A DNA stretch of 64,000 nt, from the NCBI GenBank assembly GCA_036936605.1, contig JAUPFV010000004.1, positions 180,128,807 to 180,192,806 on the forward strand. Direction: 5' to 3'. The position numbers and the translations under genes are program-made. Source of the stretch: Limnanthes douglasii subsp. nivea (taxonomy: Eukaryota; Streptophyta; Magnoliopsida; Brassicales; Limnanthaceae). Positions 9,391 to 20,770 of this stretch are shown piece by piece. A model generated the notes under the pieces. The model was not told the origin of the DNA. It saw only the letters and a list, made by a program, of their open reading frames with translations, and searched no databases. Position 1 is the first letter of the stretch; each line of letters opens with the position of its first letter.

Positions 9391-11041
9391 TTGTTAGATT
9401 ATTGGATGGTTAAGGCTTTGTTTTGTCGTTCGTTAAATTATGAATTTTTTGGACTATATTTATTGGATAATGTTTTCTAATGTTGGATGGTTGACCATAC
9501 TTTGTTTTTTTCAATAGGATTTAGATGATTTATCAATTGTCTGCATGCTTTGAATATCATGTTAGAATACCATATTTTGTTAAGTTTTAGTTTTTAATAA
9601 TTTTTTCTACTTTATGTGTTAGGAAGTGTTTTTAAAAACTTACATGTTAATGAGTTGTATGACATCAATGTCGGATTTGTATGTTAATTTTCAGTTTTTC
9701 TCTACTAAATTGGATTTGTACACCCGTATTGGAAAAGTAAGTTCACTTACGGATCTGGACATCATTAGTGTTGATCTAAATCTGTATGTTCCTATAGTTT
9801 GAGCGTCTGACTTCGAGTGAATAATTTTGGATACTTTCCAAGAGTGTGTCAAACCATGTCTTCATTCCCTAACCGAAGGTAATTTTATAAAATCACATTG
9901 GCAAGCAATTAACAAATATTTAATATATATTCACTTGTCATGAGCGACCTTTATACTATGTCTTCATTCTAACCGGATTGGGATGGTTAAATAAGTTAGA
10001 TATTCCCTCATAAGGTATTGCATAACCACAAGCTTTGTTCATACGATATGTCCTCCATATCTGGTATAATGTCGACGATGGTCCATTTGGAACCATATGA
10101 ACCTAAACAAATTGAATATTAGAATATAATAACCATTATAAACATACCATAACATCATGAAAATAATTGATTTATTTAGTTGAAAAAATGGATTTTATTC
10201 ACGCAAGTGATTACAAATTTTTGATAAGTCTCAGGAGGCAACTGCGTAGTGCTAGATAAAATGCCGCGAATTTGTATTGGTAGATAGTGGAAATAATCAA
10301 GTCGAGATCATGTAATGTCATCTAATAACGCGAATTTGTATTCGATTTGAACCAAGCTAAACCGTACAATATTTGATCAAGAACCATAAGAACCATACAT
10401 TGCCAATCATATATCAAGGTTCTCATTTAATTGTGTTAGCAAATCATATCTAGTTGATGAACACTTTAACTCACATCGTATATAGCTATAGATATGTTAT
10501 GAAACCACATTACACGCCTAACACAACGTCTACCACATTATAAATAAATGTGAGTCTGTATTCAATTTAAACTAACCTAAACAAGATAATATTTTCTTTA
10601 AAACATTTGTCAAACGATACAATGCCGACCATAAATTGCGATTCTCATTTAATTCCGTTAGCAACGTCTACCACACTAGTAATAAACGGATATAAAAATT
10701 CTGGAATTTGTTTACCATATGCCAAACTAGGTTTTTGAACTTTTTGTTGCCTCCGAATTTTTGGTATCGTACATGTGCGTTTCCTTTTTTATCGAGTGCT
10801 ACCTACCGTACCAAGCGTACTAGAACTCGTTGTTTCCTCATTGACATGCTTAAAATACAATTTAACCTTCTAGTCGATTTGTCTATGTCGATCTTTTTAA
10901 TATCCCTAGTAGTCACCAATTATTTAAGTGGTACAATAGGAATTCTTTCACGATTAAAGATTTGCATAACCTTTTTAATAATGTGATATTAAATTTTGGG
11001 TTTGTAACTATAGATAAACTTATCTATTATCTGGATTTCTT
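9391..11041. other. AT-rich non-coding stretch with one diverged direct repeat
   Basis: No gene recognised. The only structure seen is a diverged direct repeat at about 10335-10680. The rest is probably the interior of the PMD/MULE element. Confidence 0.45.
10335..10680. repeat. Diverged direct repeat, two copies
   Basis: Two similar segments, about 10335-10450 and 10550-10670. They share TTGTATTC/TCTGTATTC, AAC(C)TAAAC..., a CAT(A/T)-rich middle with ATTGCC(A/G)A-type text, and GGTTCTCATTTAATTGTGTTAGCA versus CGATTCTCATTTAATTCCGTTAGCA-type ends. Similarity is clear but only moderate. Could be subterminal repeats of an old DNA transposon. Confidence 0.4.
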
Positions 11042-12540
11042 TTATAATATTATCTTCAAATATGGTTTTATCTTGAGGATTGATTTATAATGTACTCCTA
11101 TGACAAGTCTATCACATTCGAACTTTTCAATGGACTTATGTTCTTTCTTACTTATGGTTATTTTACATGCATAAGGCAAGCCGTGTGTTTTCTTAAAAAT
11201 ACAACCACATGCCATCGACGTCAATATCTTTACTCCGTTGATAATTCATTTGTAACAAATCTAAGTTCATAATTTATAGTTCACCTTCTATGAGATTAAA
11301 TATATAAACATCCACATATTTTATTGAAACACTAAAATTAATCCGCTCGAATAATTGAATAATCTTCGAATATCAAAGACCAAGGAATGCATGAACTTTA
11401 CTAAAAAAGCTCTCGAAATTTAGTAGACTTGTACCAAGGTAATATTTCAGATTAGCATCAACTCTCTCGACTCTATAAGATGAAAATGAAAAAAATATTG
11501 ATTATCAAAGTTGACTCGTTGTAAACTAAATAATGTTCATGTTTTTAGAGGAATAACTTACGAATTCGTAATTATGTTTCTTATATGTTGAAACTCGTTG
11601 GTCAAATATGTAAGAAATTTTTTGTTGTACAATGTTATCCATTGATTCATAATATATCTTATAACCTTTGGAAAACTAGAAAATATTTCATGCATTATTG
11701 CAATTTTTCCGTTCAACTCTTGCAAGGTGTTTGCTGCGATCACGATGTTATAAAATTCCATCAAATCCTCTACATCATCCCTTTTAGGCATCAAACTCTT
11801 GGCATTTGTAAAAATGTTTTTGTTTATGTGCCATTTGCATAGCAAGTGGATAACATCCAGAAGTAATTCTTTGAGATCTCGCGTCGATGCTAACTCTCAG
11901 TTGGTCCAAATAATACTCGTAAATTGACAATTATTATCAATCATCACCGTACGTAGAACACTCAATGCCCAAGTGTACTTTGATTCTCTCTCTTTCGTAA
12001 AAAATGAAAGCAGTACAAATTTTTATTGAAGTAAAGCCAACAATTTTAAGCAACGATATTTTATACCTCATCGTCTTGTAAGTACTATCCATTATAAGTA
12101 TTCATGAGAATGTGCACAACAAATCGATCCTTAAAAAATGTGCGAAGAATAAATCGGTGATCACTTTAGATCCCTTGTTGTCTGATGCCACACTTAGTAA
12201 TTGTGTTTCTTTATAATCTATAAAATATTATTACATTTGCGTTTTACTAACTTTTTCAACAATCTGATGTTTTTTCGAACATTATATATGGTTCGCATGT
12301 TAGATACAATATTGTGGTTATGAGTCTTTAAACCCATATATATTTCTTTATGACAAAAACCGATTAAAGATAACTTACGAACTAACTCTTCTTCATATTG
12401 TTTTAGTCTACACATTCGAGAATAACTTTTGTAGCGCCCGATCAGTTTGTCGTTGTGTTGAATGTGTAGAACTTCCAGTTACCAATAACCAAGACGCCCT
12501 TCAACCGGAAACCCTTTCAACAAAATTGGACAATCATATT
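11042..12540 (-). pseudogene. MULE transposase remnant (MULE-1)
   Basis: Read on the minus strand from 12540 down. First comes a FAR1/MULE-type N-terminal zinc region (CPILLKGFPVEG ... then an HxH-like pair), then 12415-12218 with VRKLSLIGFCHKEIYMGLK and NIVSNMRTIYNVRK, the usual 'L...G..P..I...L' region. Next is 11845-11558 with MLCKWHINKNIFTNAKSL, the transposase core 'C.WHI..N'. Last is 11224-11042 with CGCIFKKTHGLPYACKI, the C-terminal SWIM-like Cys motif. The order fits a Mutator-like transposase. Frameshifts and stops separate every piece. A PMD remnant in the opposite orientation lies about 1.6 kb away. Confidence 0.7.
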
Positions 12541-12893
12541 TTTTTATTTTATAATTTCTTTTCTTCATATAGTCTATACTAGCCTTTGGTTTGTGCATGT
12601 TATACCTCTCACATCAGTAATATAGTCTAGGGTTTATTTCTAGATTTATAACTTACCGTACAAGGTAATGATGATGACAGACCCGTATTTTTGTCCATCC
12701 TCTATAACCAATTCGTCCAAACCTTCTTTAATATAATATTCTTGCATGGAAAATAAATAAGTATAAGCCACATTGAAAATTATAACACAACTTTAACTAC
12801 ACATTTGAAAAAAGATAAGATATAGTTTTAACTAAACATATGAAAAAAGCTAAGATATCGTCTATAATCTGACTACTAATTATATATGATGCA
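12541..12893. other. AT-rich upstream part of MULE-1
   Basis: No further coding similarity recognised. The phrase AAGATAAGATATAGTTTTAACTAAA here resembles ATAAGATATAGTCTAATTTTAAC on the other side of the gypsy insertion (about 33809), so both flanks probably belong to one older element. Confidence 0.35.
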
Positions 12894-13193
12894 TGGTGAG
12901 TATGGTTCTTTGAATCTCTTTAGTAATTGAGAGAAGTAAAACTTTAGAGAGAAAAATAGATTCTAAAGAGAGAAAGTCAAAGTATAGAAGTGCTATAACT
13001 CAAAAGTTCAACCCCTTTATTAGATCAGCCTTGGCCTTTATATAGAGGCACAAAGACTTGATGTACAACTGAAATCGGTTACATAAATGGACTTATTACA
13101 TGTTAGTCCATCACTTAAATACATGTTACCCAATTCCTCCTCTAACTTTATAATTTGTTATACAAGGTTCCATTATTTACATTTTAGTCCTCA
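12894..13193 (-). repeat. Tat-1 LTR, left copy (3' LTR of the element)
   Basis: 300 bp on + from TGGTGAGTATGG to TTTTAGTCCTCA (TG...CA). It has a 39-bp A/G-rich stretch (about 12936-12975) absent from the right copy. Minus-strand TATA-like TATATAAA at about 13037-13044. Confidence 0.88.
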
Positions 13194-13217
13194 ATTTTCC
13201 TTATCAGTAGCCCCCTT
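13194..13217 (-). promoter_or_regulatory. Polypurine tract of Tat-1
   Basis: On the minus strand AAGGGGGCTACTGATAAGG leads straight into the LTR. A G-rich tract directly before the 3' LTR is the expected plus-strand primer. Confidence 0.65.
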
Positions 13218-13606
13218 AGTTCTCATATTATTAAATGAATGAGAACTAATCAACTTCGAATCTAAGAAAAATAAAAAATACCTTCCTTTTTCATAATCCA
13301 AAGTATGTCGATTATTCTGATATGTCGTTAATCGCCCCAAATACATCAAAATATACCAACAGATAATTGTCCCAAACACATCGAAATTTATCAACAGGTA
13401 ATCATCCATTTATATCAAAATTCAAAGAAAAAGTTAATAATCTTAGGTTCCAAACCTATTTCTCAACAAATCATGACCCCCTAGGTAGTAGGTCTGCAAT
13501 TAGGCTTTTAAAATTACAGCTGTTGAACCCTTTTCTACGTAAGTGCTTCAACTTCTGTCCAATCAGCATCCACCTCTTCCGCTTCTCAACACGTCTTTTT
13601 TCATAT

Positions 13607-13613
13607 TATAAAT
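13607..13613 (+). promoter_or_regulatory. Candidate TATA box of the Tat-1 antisense gene
   Basis: TATAAAT about 121 bp before the ATG at 13734, with a CCAAT at about 13559 and an ACGT core (AACACGTC) at about 13589 upstream. The nested element's antisense gene has the same arrangement on its own strand. Pattern-based only. Confidence 0.45.
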
Positions 13614-13733
13614 TTTATTGTAACTAATTCTTTGATCCACAAACCAAATTTCTTGAGAGAGAAAACAAAAATCTCTAAACTTCTTTTCTACCTTCGACGG
13701 CTTCTTCAAACTACTGGTTAATTTCACCGGAAA

Positions 13734-14217
13734 ATGCATCCTTTTCGATCAATCTTCAACCAGTTTATGAGAAAGCGTCCAAATTCTAGGAGATCTAAAG
13801 CTAGAATTCCCAAAGAACCTAAATCCTCAAAATCAGACAATAATGTCTTCAGAGCTTACGGTTACTTCTACATCAGTGAAAGAGCATAGAAATATCGAGC
13901 AGTTGGGTTAATCAGTAACACTCCTCGAGGATTTTCTACAAAAACAATATACTACAATAATTTTGATCCTTCCGAAAATCCTGTTTTTTCACCTTCTCCT
14001 CTTACTGAAGAAAACATGTCCTCAAAAATTCGTAAACCAAAAACACCTTAAATTTCACCCTTATTATCATCTCGAATTAATTGTGAAATAAGAAAATCTT
14101 CTTCAAAACAATCCAAAGCAACCCCTTCCTCAAGCAACCTTTCAAAAACTTGTCCCCCACGATCTCCTAACAAAACCTTCATTTTTATGGGAGACGATGC
14201 TGATGTTACATCGAATC
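13734..14217 (+). pseudogene. Tat-1 antisense gene, exon 1 part a
   Basis: Opposite in direction to the element's gag-pol. The ATG frame begins MHPFRSIFNQFMRKRPNSRR (basic) and stays in one frame up to the Tat-2 insertion, broken only by TAG 13887-13889 and TAA 14049-14051. When Tat-2 and one GAATC copy are disregarded the frame continues in phase at 24593. Ser/Pro/Lys-rich with little predicted structure, like the N-terminal part of the Tat-2 homologue. Antisense extra ORFs of unknown role are known in Tat-lineage elements. Confidence 0.6.
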
Positions 14218-14626
14218 TGATGAGTCCGAATTCTGCATGCTCCCCGGACAAGGACAGATCGGTCCAAGGCCTCCGGACCGGACAGATCACTTCAAACACT
14301 CAGGCCATTGGACTGTTCGAACTATGACAAAAGTACTAAAAAACCTAAACACTTCTTGACTAAGCTACTTGCTCTCTTACTTAAGAGCTCATGGGTCTTT
14401 GAACATGACCCGGGTCCATTAAACATGACCTGAAAGCCCATAAGGGCCCAAACATCATGGTATAAATACCCAACCACCTGCATTAAGTGTGGGTAATGAG
14501 AATTAACTGCTACCAGCCAGCTTAATTATCCATCTACTCTCTACTCTAAACATATAACACCCACATACTACTATAAAACACCAACCAAATTACAAGCCTA
14601 CCCACAGGCGATAATTATCCACAACA
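14218..14626 (+). repeat. Tat-2 5' LTR
   Basis: 409 bp, TGATGAGTC...CACAACA. TATA box TATAAATA at 14461-14468. Contains several CCGGAC-type motifs (TCCGGACC) in its first 80 bp. Confidence 0.93.
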
Positions 14627-14646
14627 AATTGGCGACCACAGTGGGA
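14627..14646 (+). promoter_or_regulatory. Tat-2 primer binding site
   Basis: AATTGGCGACCACAGTGGGA directly follows the 5' LTR. Plant gypsy elements commonly have TTGGCGCC...GTGGGG-like sites. Tat-1 has the related AATTGGAGACTTCACTGGGG. The primer tRNA was not determined. Confidence 0.7.
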
Positions 14647-14653
14647 GGAGAAG

Positions 14654-15526
14654 GTGCCTGAATCAAGCATTCGAAACCAGCTAAGAAAATCTGTCCGAAT
14701 GAATCCGGACAATCCAGAAGTACCACCAGCTCTGCTCGAAGTGGTGGGAGAGAATGATGAGTACACTATCGAAGAGCGTGATAGGCTAAAGGGTGAAATA
14801 GAAGCTTTGAGGGCCGAAAAGGCTAAGATGGGCCTGAAAGAAAAGTCTAAAGCATCAGTTGCTCATCGCACCGATAACCCCAGAGAGCATGAGTCTTTGA
14901 AGACTCATGTGAGCACCAAAAAGACTTATGCCAGTTCCAAAAAGTCTCACCGGTCTAAGCCAGTGGAGACTTCTGACTCGAGCTCAGAATCTTCTGATAG
15001 CTCTTTGGACAGTGAGGGAGTTGAAAAATCCTTATCCTCTAGCAGCGATGAGGGTCGAACTAGAAAGAAGCAAAAGCAGATTAAAAAATATCCAAGAAAA
15101 AAGGATAGACAAGGAAAGATGAAGAGGCATATTGGTAAAGGATCATCTCATAGCCGGAAGCATGTGGACCGGATGCTGATGTATCCCTTCGCTTTTCACG
15201 ATGAACCAGGTATCTTTGCAACTCCCAATGAGGGTATTGTGTTCAGTCGTGGAAGAAACTGGAGGCAATCTCCATTGTCTTCTAAAATTCTGTCCGGAAA
15301 CCTCCCTAAGAGGTTTGACAGCACCAAAATAGAGAAGTACGATAGCAGTACTGATCCGGACAACCATCTGGAGCAATTTAAAAACTTCATGATGAACTTT
15401 GACGACGACGATAAACTACTTTGTAGGGCATTCTCCCAATCATTTACGGGGAGTGCTCTAAAATGGTACAATAGCCTACCTCAGGTTTGTATTAAAGATT
15501 TCGATACTTTTTGGGTAGCCTTTTGA
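14654..15526 (+). pseudogene. gag: Tat-2 gag, N-terminal and capsid part
   Basis: The structural protein of the element. The first in-frame ATG is at 14699 (MNPDNPEVPPALLEVVGEND); an earlier GTG at 14654 is in the same frame. Residues about 90-180 are a Ser/Lys-rich charged linker. The retrotransposon-gag capsid domain follows (LPKRFDSTKIEKYDSSTDPD, then DDDDKLLCRAFSQSFTGSALKWYNSLP). The frame ends at TGA 15524-15526 inside this domain, and the domain continues immediately in the same frame (RQFIGSKELKG). The stop is therefore a single nonsense change, in a CG-type context if the original codon was CGA. Confidence 0.85.
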
Positions 15527-16999
15527 AGGCAGTTTATAGGGAGTAAAGAGCTAAAGGGAAATGGAGACACAATAATCCATTGTGCCCAGGAGCCAAATGA
15601 GTCCTTGAAAGAATATATAAGCCGTTTTGTGAATACCAAGAATGGGTTGGCTGATTGCTTCGAACAGGTGGCAATAGCATACCTAAGGCAGGGTTTGAAC
15701 CCAGGCAATCTAGCTGATTCAGTGACCAGGAAGAAGGCCATGACATGGGGAGGGTTGCTGAATCAGGTTGGAAAACAAATAAACGTCGATGAAACAAAGA
15801 AAACCACGGTGCACAGGCAGGTGAGGTCTACCCCGCTGGCACCAAATCCCAATCAGAATCAGTCCGGGAACAAAGCAAGAGAGACCGGACAAGGGCATGG
15901 TAGGGGAAAAGCTCAGTCTCAGCCAGCTGCTCCTGCTCAAAGTCAGCAATCCAGAAACAGGAGGGGGCCATGGGTCCAACCGGAGTGGTTCGCAGAATTG
16001 AAAGAAAGTGTGTCCACCATTTTTGATAAAACAAAGGACGAGGTGCATTATCGGAGACCAGCCACATTGCAGTCTCCCAGAGAGCATCGCAATAACTCTT
16101 TTTGCCAATATCACAATGATATTGGTCATACCACTGATGACTGCATAGCATTGAAACAAGAAGTTCAGAACTTGATTGAGAGGGGAAAGCTGGGAGCTTA
16201 CGTCAAAAGAAGAGGATGCAACAGGCCTGACAACACTCATCGGGTTGGTCCAAGTATGCACGTGGAATCTGAGTACTTGGATCCAGATCCAACTCGAAAT
16301 AGATTGGGTACAATTGAGGAATGTTCTAGGTCGGTCTCCGGACTCATTAAGTTTTTTGAGTCACTTACAATTTTCGGAGGGGACACTATGACAGCTCCCA
16401 CTGCTTCTTCGAGGAAGAGGCACGTGCATACTTTAGCCTCCCAGCTAGAAGGAGGCATGACTTCCTATCAGTCACCAAACTCATTCTCCTTCATTGTTTT
16501 CGATGAAGATGATTTAAGAGACATTGATGGCCCTCATGAGGATGCTGTTGTCATAGGAGCATCTATTGGGGGCAACGACATAAGACAAATTTTGATGGAT
16601 ACTGGAAGCTCAGCCAATATCTTTTTCCTAGCTACATACAAGAGAATGAAAAATCCAGCTGTAATTCAGAGTTCGGACAGATCAATTGTGGGCTTTACAG
16701 GCAGCTCAGCAGATGTGATCGGTGAGTTCGAAGAAGTTCTATTGGGCAAGGGCCCTTTCAAGAAAATGGTTAGAATACTCTTTATTGTGGTGGATTGTCC
16801 CACTTGCTATAATGCTATTCTAGGGAGGTCTTGGCTCTCTAGGATGCATGCAGTGGCTTCAACAGTCCACCAGTGCTTAAAATATGCTATTCAGGGACAG
16901 GTTGGAGTCGTCCGGAGCAGCCAAAAGATTGCAAGAGAATGTTATGCTACCGCCCTGGCTCCTCGAACGCTGGGGGCAGTCCGTATTAACGAAAAATAG
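15527..16999 (+). pseudogene. Tat-2 gag C-part and aspartic protease
   Basis: Same frame as the upstream gag. Rest of capsid (EYISRFVNTKNGLADC), a nucleocapsid zinc knuckle of CX2HX4HX4C form (CQYHNDIGHTTDDC), and a retropepsin region with ILMDTGSSANIFFLATYKRM, where DTGSS holds the catalytic Asp, followed by GRSWLSRMHAVASTVHQCLK. The frame ends at TAG 16997-16999, then the same frame runs on (QFEGLYGDEG...) into RT. A CAG to TAG change is the simplest explanation. Confidence 0.85.
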
Positions 17000-19369
17000 C
17001 AATTTGAGGGCCTTTATGGGGATGAGGGTGAAATTGATGACCCCAGAGAGACCCCTGGAGTATTGATACCAGTCGAAGAGGTAGAAACACACTGTCTGGA
17101 AGAAGGAAAAAGTGTCAAGATAGGGTCTAAGATGCCACCCATTTTGAAAAATGAAATGTTAAAGTTTTTGAAGAACCATCAGCACGTTTTTGCTTGGTGC
17201 AATGCTGATGTTACTGGGGTTCCATCAGAAGTGATATCACATCACCTATCCGTCCGGAGAGATGTAGCACCAGTGGTTCAAAAGAGAAGAGCTTTTTCTA
17301 AGGAGAAGGTTGATGTCATTGTGCAAGAGGTTGACAGGCTCACAAAGATGGGGCACATCAAGGAGTCTCAATATCCTTTGTGGACTGCCAATCCGGTTCT
17401 GTTAAAAAATAAAAATGGCAAGTGGCGCATGTGCATTGACTTCACAGATCTCAATAGAGCTTGCCCAAAGGATTTGTACCCTGTCCCCCGGATTGATCAG
17501 TTAGTAGACTCCACCTCTGGGAACAAGTTGCTTTCCTTTATGGATGCCTTCTCCGGATACAATCAGATTCAAGTAAATCCAAAGGATCAAGAGCATACCA
17601 CATTTGTCACTGATAGAGGTCTTCATTGCTACAAGGTAATGCCATTTGGTTTGAAAAATATTGGGGCTACTTATCAGAGATTAGTCAACAAGGCATTTTC
17701 TGATCAGATTGGAAGAAATATGGAAGTATACATTGATGATATGATGGTGAAGAGTGTGGATGAGCAGTTGCACTTGTCCGATCTCCAAGAAAATTTTGCC
17801 AACTTGGTAAAAGTGAATTTGAAGTTAAACCCAGAAACGTGTGTGTTCGGAGTGCAGTCCGGGAAGTTTCTAGGCTATATTATAAGTGAGCATGGAATAC
17901 AACCCGACCCGGACCAGCTTAACGCCCTATTTCAGATGGAACCTCCTCGAAACATTAAAGAAGTACAGCGGTTAACGGGGAGATTAGCTGCCTTAAACAG
18001 ATTCATCTCAAGGTCTTCGAACAGGTGTGCTCCTTTCTTTCAAACCTTGAAGGGTGCAAAGGGATTCGATTGGACCCCACAGTGTAATGAGGCTTTCAAT
18101 GGGTTCAAAAAGCACATGTCCTCCCTCAAAACTTTGTTTAAGCCAGTTGATGGGGAGACACTCTTCGTATATTTGGCAGTTTCAAGTTGTGCCATCAGTG
18201 TTGTGTTGGTAAGAGAGGTCGATGGCCATCCCCATCCAGTGTACTACATCAGCAAAAGCTTGATAGATGCAGAAAGGCGTTACTTGAAACTTGAAAAGTT
18301 AGCATTAGCCCTGGTGATAGCTGCCAGGAAGATGACGCCTTATTTCCAGGCTCATCCCATCATCGTCCGGACTTCTTTTCCCCTGAAGAATGTCCTCCAA
18401 AAGGCAGACATTTCAAGCAGGATGACTAAGTGGTCAGTAGAGTTGGGGGATTTCGACATAGACTTTGCTCCTCGAACAACAGTCAAGGCCCAAGCTGTTG
18501 CTGATTTCTTGGTTGAATTTCACTCCGACGGGGATTCGGAGCAAACTATTGACATAAAAGATAAAAAGGTATGGGTCGTCCGAACAGATGGTGGATCTAG
18601 CACTATAGGATGTGGTGCAGGAGTGTTTTTAACTTCCCCATATGGAGACAAAATGTACCAGGCTATTTGTTTTGCTTTCAGGGCATCTAATAATGAGTCC
18701 GAATACGAAGCAGCTATAGCTGGTTTAAAGTTAGCCTACATTTGTGGGGCTAAGAGGGTCAAGCTACTAAGTGACTCCCAACTTCTTATCCACCATGCCC
18801 AAGGCCAATCTGAGGCTAAGAAGGAGCAGCTTGTGAAATATTTACTCCTCCTTAAGAATGAAGCACTCAAGTTTAAAAGTGTTGTTTATGAGCACATTCC
18901 CCGGGTAGAAAATGAACTAGCAGACTCATTAGCAACCATAGCATATACGGAGTCATATTCATGGATCCATGTGCTGGAAAGCCCCTCCATTCAACTTAGT
19001 AAGGATAAAGAAGAGGAAATTTTTGAAGTACAAGAGAAACGACCTCAAGACTGGAGGTTTCCTCTCCTGCAATATCTCTCTGATGGTGTTGTGCCTCCGG
19101 ATAAGTCACTAGCCAGAACATTGAAACACAAGGCTCGTGGTTTCATCATGTTGAGAGAAGTGTTGTATAAAAAATATTATAGTAAACCTCTCTTGCGCTG
19201 TTTGGGGGATGAAGAGTCTCAAGTAGTCCTCTCTGAATTGCATGATGGTGAGGGATCAGCCCATTGTGGGTTCAGAGCTTTAACAAGAAGAGTTTTACTG
19301 TCCGGTTACTATTGGCCATCTATCATGAAAGATGCTAAGGAATTGGTAAGAAGGTGTGACCCATGCTAG
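17000..19369 (+). pseudogene. pol: Tat-2 pol: RT, RNase H, plant-type RNase H, integrase zinc finger
   Basis: RT with WRMCIDFTDLNRACPKDLYP, FMDAFSGYNQI and the intact active site YIDDMMVKS (about 17730-17756). It is followed by the gypsy RNase H (VYYISKSLIDAERRYLKLEK ... ADFLVEF) and a second RNase H related to plant/archaeal enzymes (VRTDGGSSTIGCGAGV, NNESEYEAAIAGLKLA, LLSDSQL, NELADSLA), which is diagnostic of the Tat lineage. The integrase HHCC zinc finger begins (AHCGFRALTRRV...RRCDPC) and is cut by TAG 19367-19369 right after its last Cys. The frame continues beyond the stop. Confidence 0.9.
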
Positions 19370-20288
19370 AGGTACAGTAATGAAATTCATGTCCCAGCCA
19401 TTCCTTTAGAGTCAATTTCTGAGCCTATTCATTTTGCTCGATGGGGGTTGGATTTAGTAGGGCCTCTCCCTGTGGCGTCCGGAGGACGCAAAACTATAAT
19501 TGTGGCCATAGACTACTTTTCAAAGTGGATTGAAGCATCCCCTCTAGCAGGAACAACATCAAAAGCTGTTATAAAATTCATTTTATCCAATATTTGTTGC
19601 AGATTTGGTGTCCCACAAAAGATAACAACAGACAATGGGCCACAGTTCGACAATAAGGAAATAGAGAGCTTCTGTGCCTCAAGGGGTATACAACATTGTT
19701 TCTCTTCACCTTTCCACCCACAAGCGAATGGGCAAGTTGAGGTGGCTAATAGAACTATACTGTCCGGTTTAAAGAAGAATTTGGAAGGGGCTGCTGGGAA
19801 GTGGCCTAGTTATCTACAAGAAGTCCTATGGGCCTACCGGACAACACCTGGGGCTGCAGCACAAGAGTCACCCTTTGCTTTGGTCTATGGGATGGATGCA
19901 GTAGCTCCCATAGAGGCAACTCTCCCATCATTTCGTGTTCACAACTTTTCCGAACATGCTAACGAGGTGGCAATCAGAGGTCAACTTGATTTGATAGAAG
20001 AAAGACGAGTTAAAGCTCACCTTAGAGTTGCACACTATCAGGGCTTGATGAGAAGCAGGTTTGCTTCCAAAGTTAAAAGAAGAGATTTCCAACCGGGGGA
20101 CAAGGTATTGAGGAAGGTCTTCTTACACACTAAAGAAAAGCTGTTCGGAAAGCTGGCCCCCAACTTGGGAGGGTCCGTATATGGTCGTTGAGAGAATTAA
20201 ACCAGGAACATATTGGTTGGAAGACAAAGATGGAAGAGTTTTGACTCATCCTTGGAATATCGAGCATCTCCGGATGTACTTAGAATAG
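19370..20288 (+). pseudogene. pol: Tat-2 pol: integrase core and C-terminus
   Basis: Core with LDLVGPLPV (first Asp), ITTDNGPQFDNKEIESFC (second Asp) and Glu in NGQVEVANRT exactly 35 residues on, so the DD35E triad is intact. Next come AYRTTPGAAAQESPFALVYG and the C-terminal DNA-binding region (RRDFQPGDKVLRK). Near 20164-20167 an extra base shifts the frame: the first frame ends at 20191, while homology (VVERIKPGTYWLED ... HPWNIEHLRMYLE) goes on in the next frame to TAG at 20286-20288. Confidence 0.87.
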
Positions 20289-20770
20289 CATTTGTGTAAA
20301 TATTTACTTGTTTAAACATCCATGTAAATATTTGGGGGCATACTTTCCTCCCTGGTGGCACGGGGAGGTTTTAATGAGGTGTCCGGGCTTTTGAATGAAA
20401 TTCGATGCCTTCTTAAAAATTTTCCAAGTGTTTTAAATTTTGTTCTTTGTCACACTATCCGGATTGAAATAACTAAGGGCTATTTAAACTCTAGCCGGAG
20501 AACTTAAACACTCTCACTATGAAATAATTAAAGGCTATTTAAACTCTAGCCATCGAAATTGGAACAAACGATGAAAGAAGATGAGATTTGTTCAAAACAG
20601 AAACATTCATTGAAATAACTTAAAGTGCCTTGGCCTTCCAAAGACTTTTGAATTGTCAGAGTAGAACAAAAAACCTATCCGGTCAGATACCGGACACAAT
20701 TACAAAAAAGAATGCCTTGGCCTTCCAAGGACTTTAGTCTGAATAAAAAGTAAACAAAGTAAATCATAAG
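20289..20770. other. Tat-2 spacer between pol and antisense gene
   Basis: No coding sequence. Holds the conserved stem-loop (20347-20368) and two short direct duplications: GGCTATTTAAACTCTAGCC at about 20478 and 20533, and TGCCTTGGCCTTCCAA at about 20630 and 20713. It serves as the 3' untranslated region of both converging transcription units. Confidence 0.6.
20347..20380 (+). other. Conserved stem-loop plus GGTTTTAA motif (Tat-2)
   Basis: CCTCCCTG, loop GTGGCA, CGGGGAGG forms an 8-bp stem including one T-G pair, followed by GGTTTTAATGAGGT. Tat-1 has the equivalent (27675-27697, minus sense) with stem changes that preserve pairing. It may act in RNA processing or packaging; the function is unknown to me. 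Confidence 0.55.

Noticed and set aside
15143..16458. Several minus-strand open frames opposite Tat-2 gag, some over 100 residues
   Set aside because: Shadows of the well-supported gag-protease frame; no recognisable domain.
15524..16999. In-frame stops of Tat-2 as programmed readthrough between gag, pro and RT
   Set aside because: One stop falls inside the capsid domain and another (19367) inside the integrase zinc finger, not at protein boundaries; nonsense mutation is simpler.
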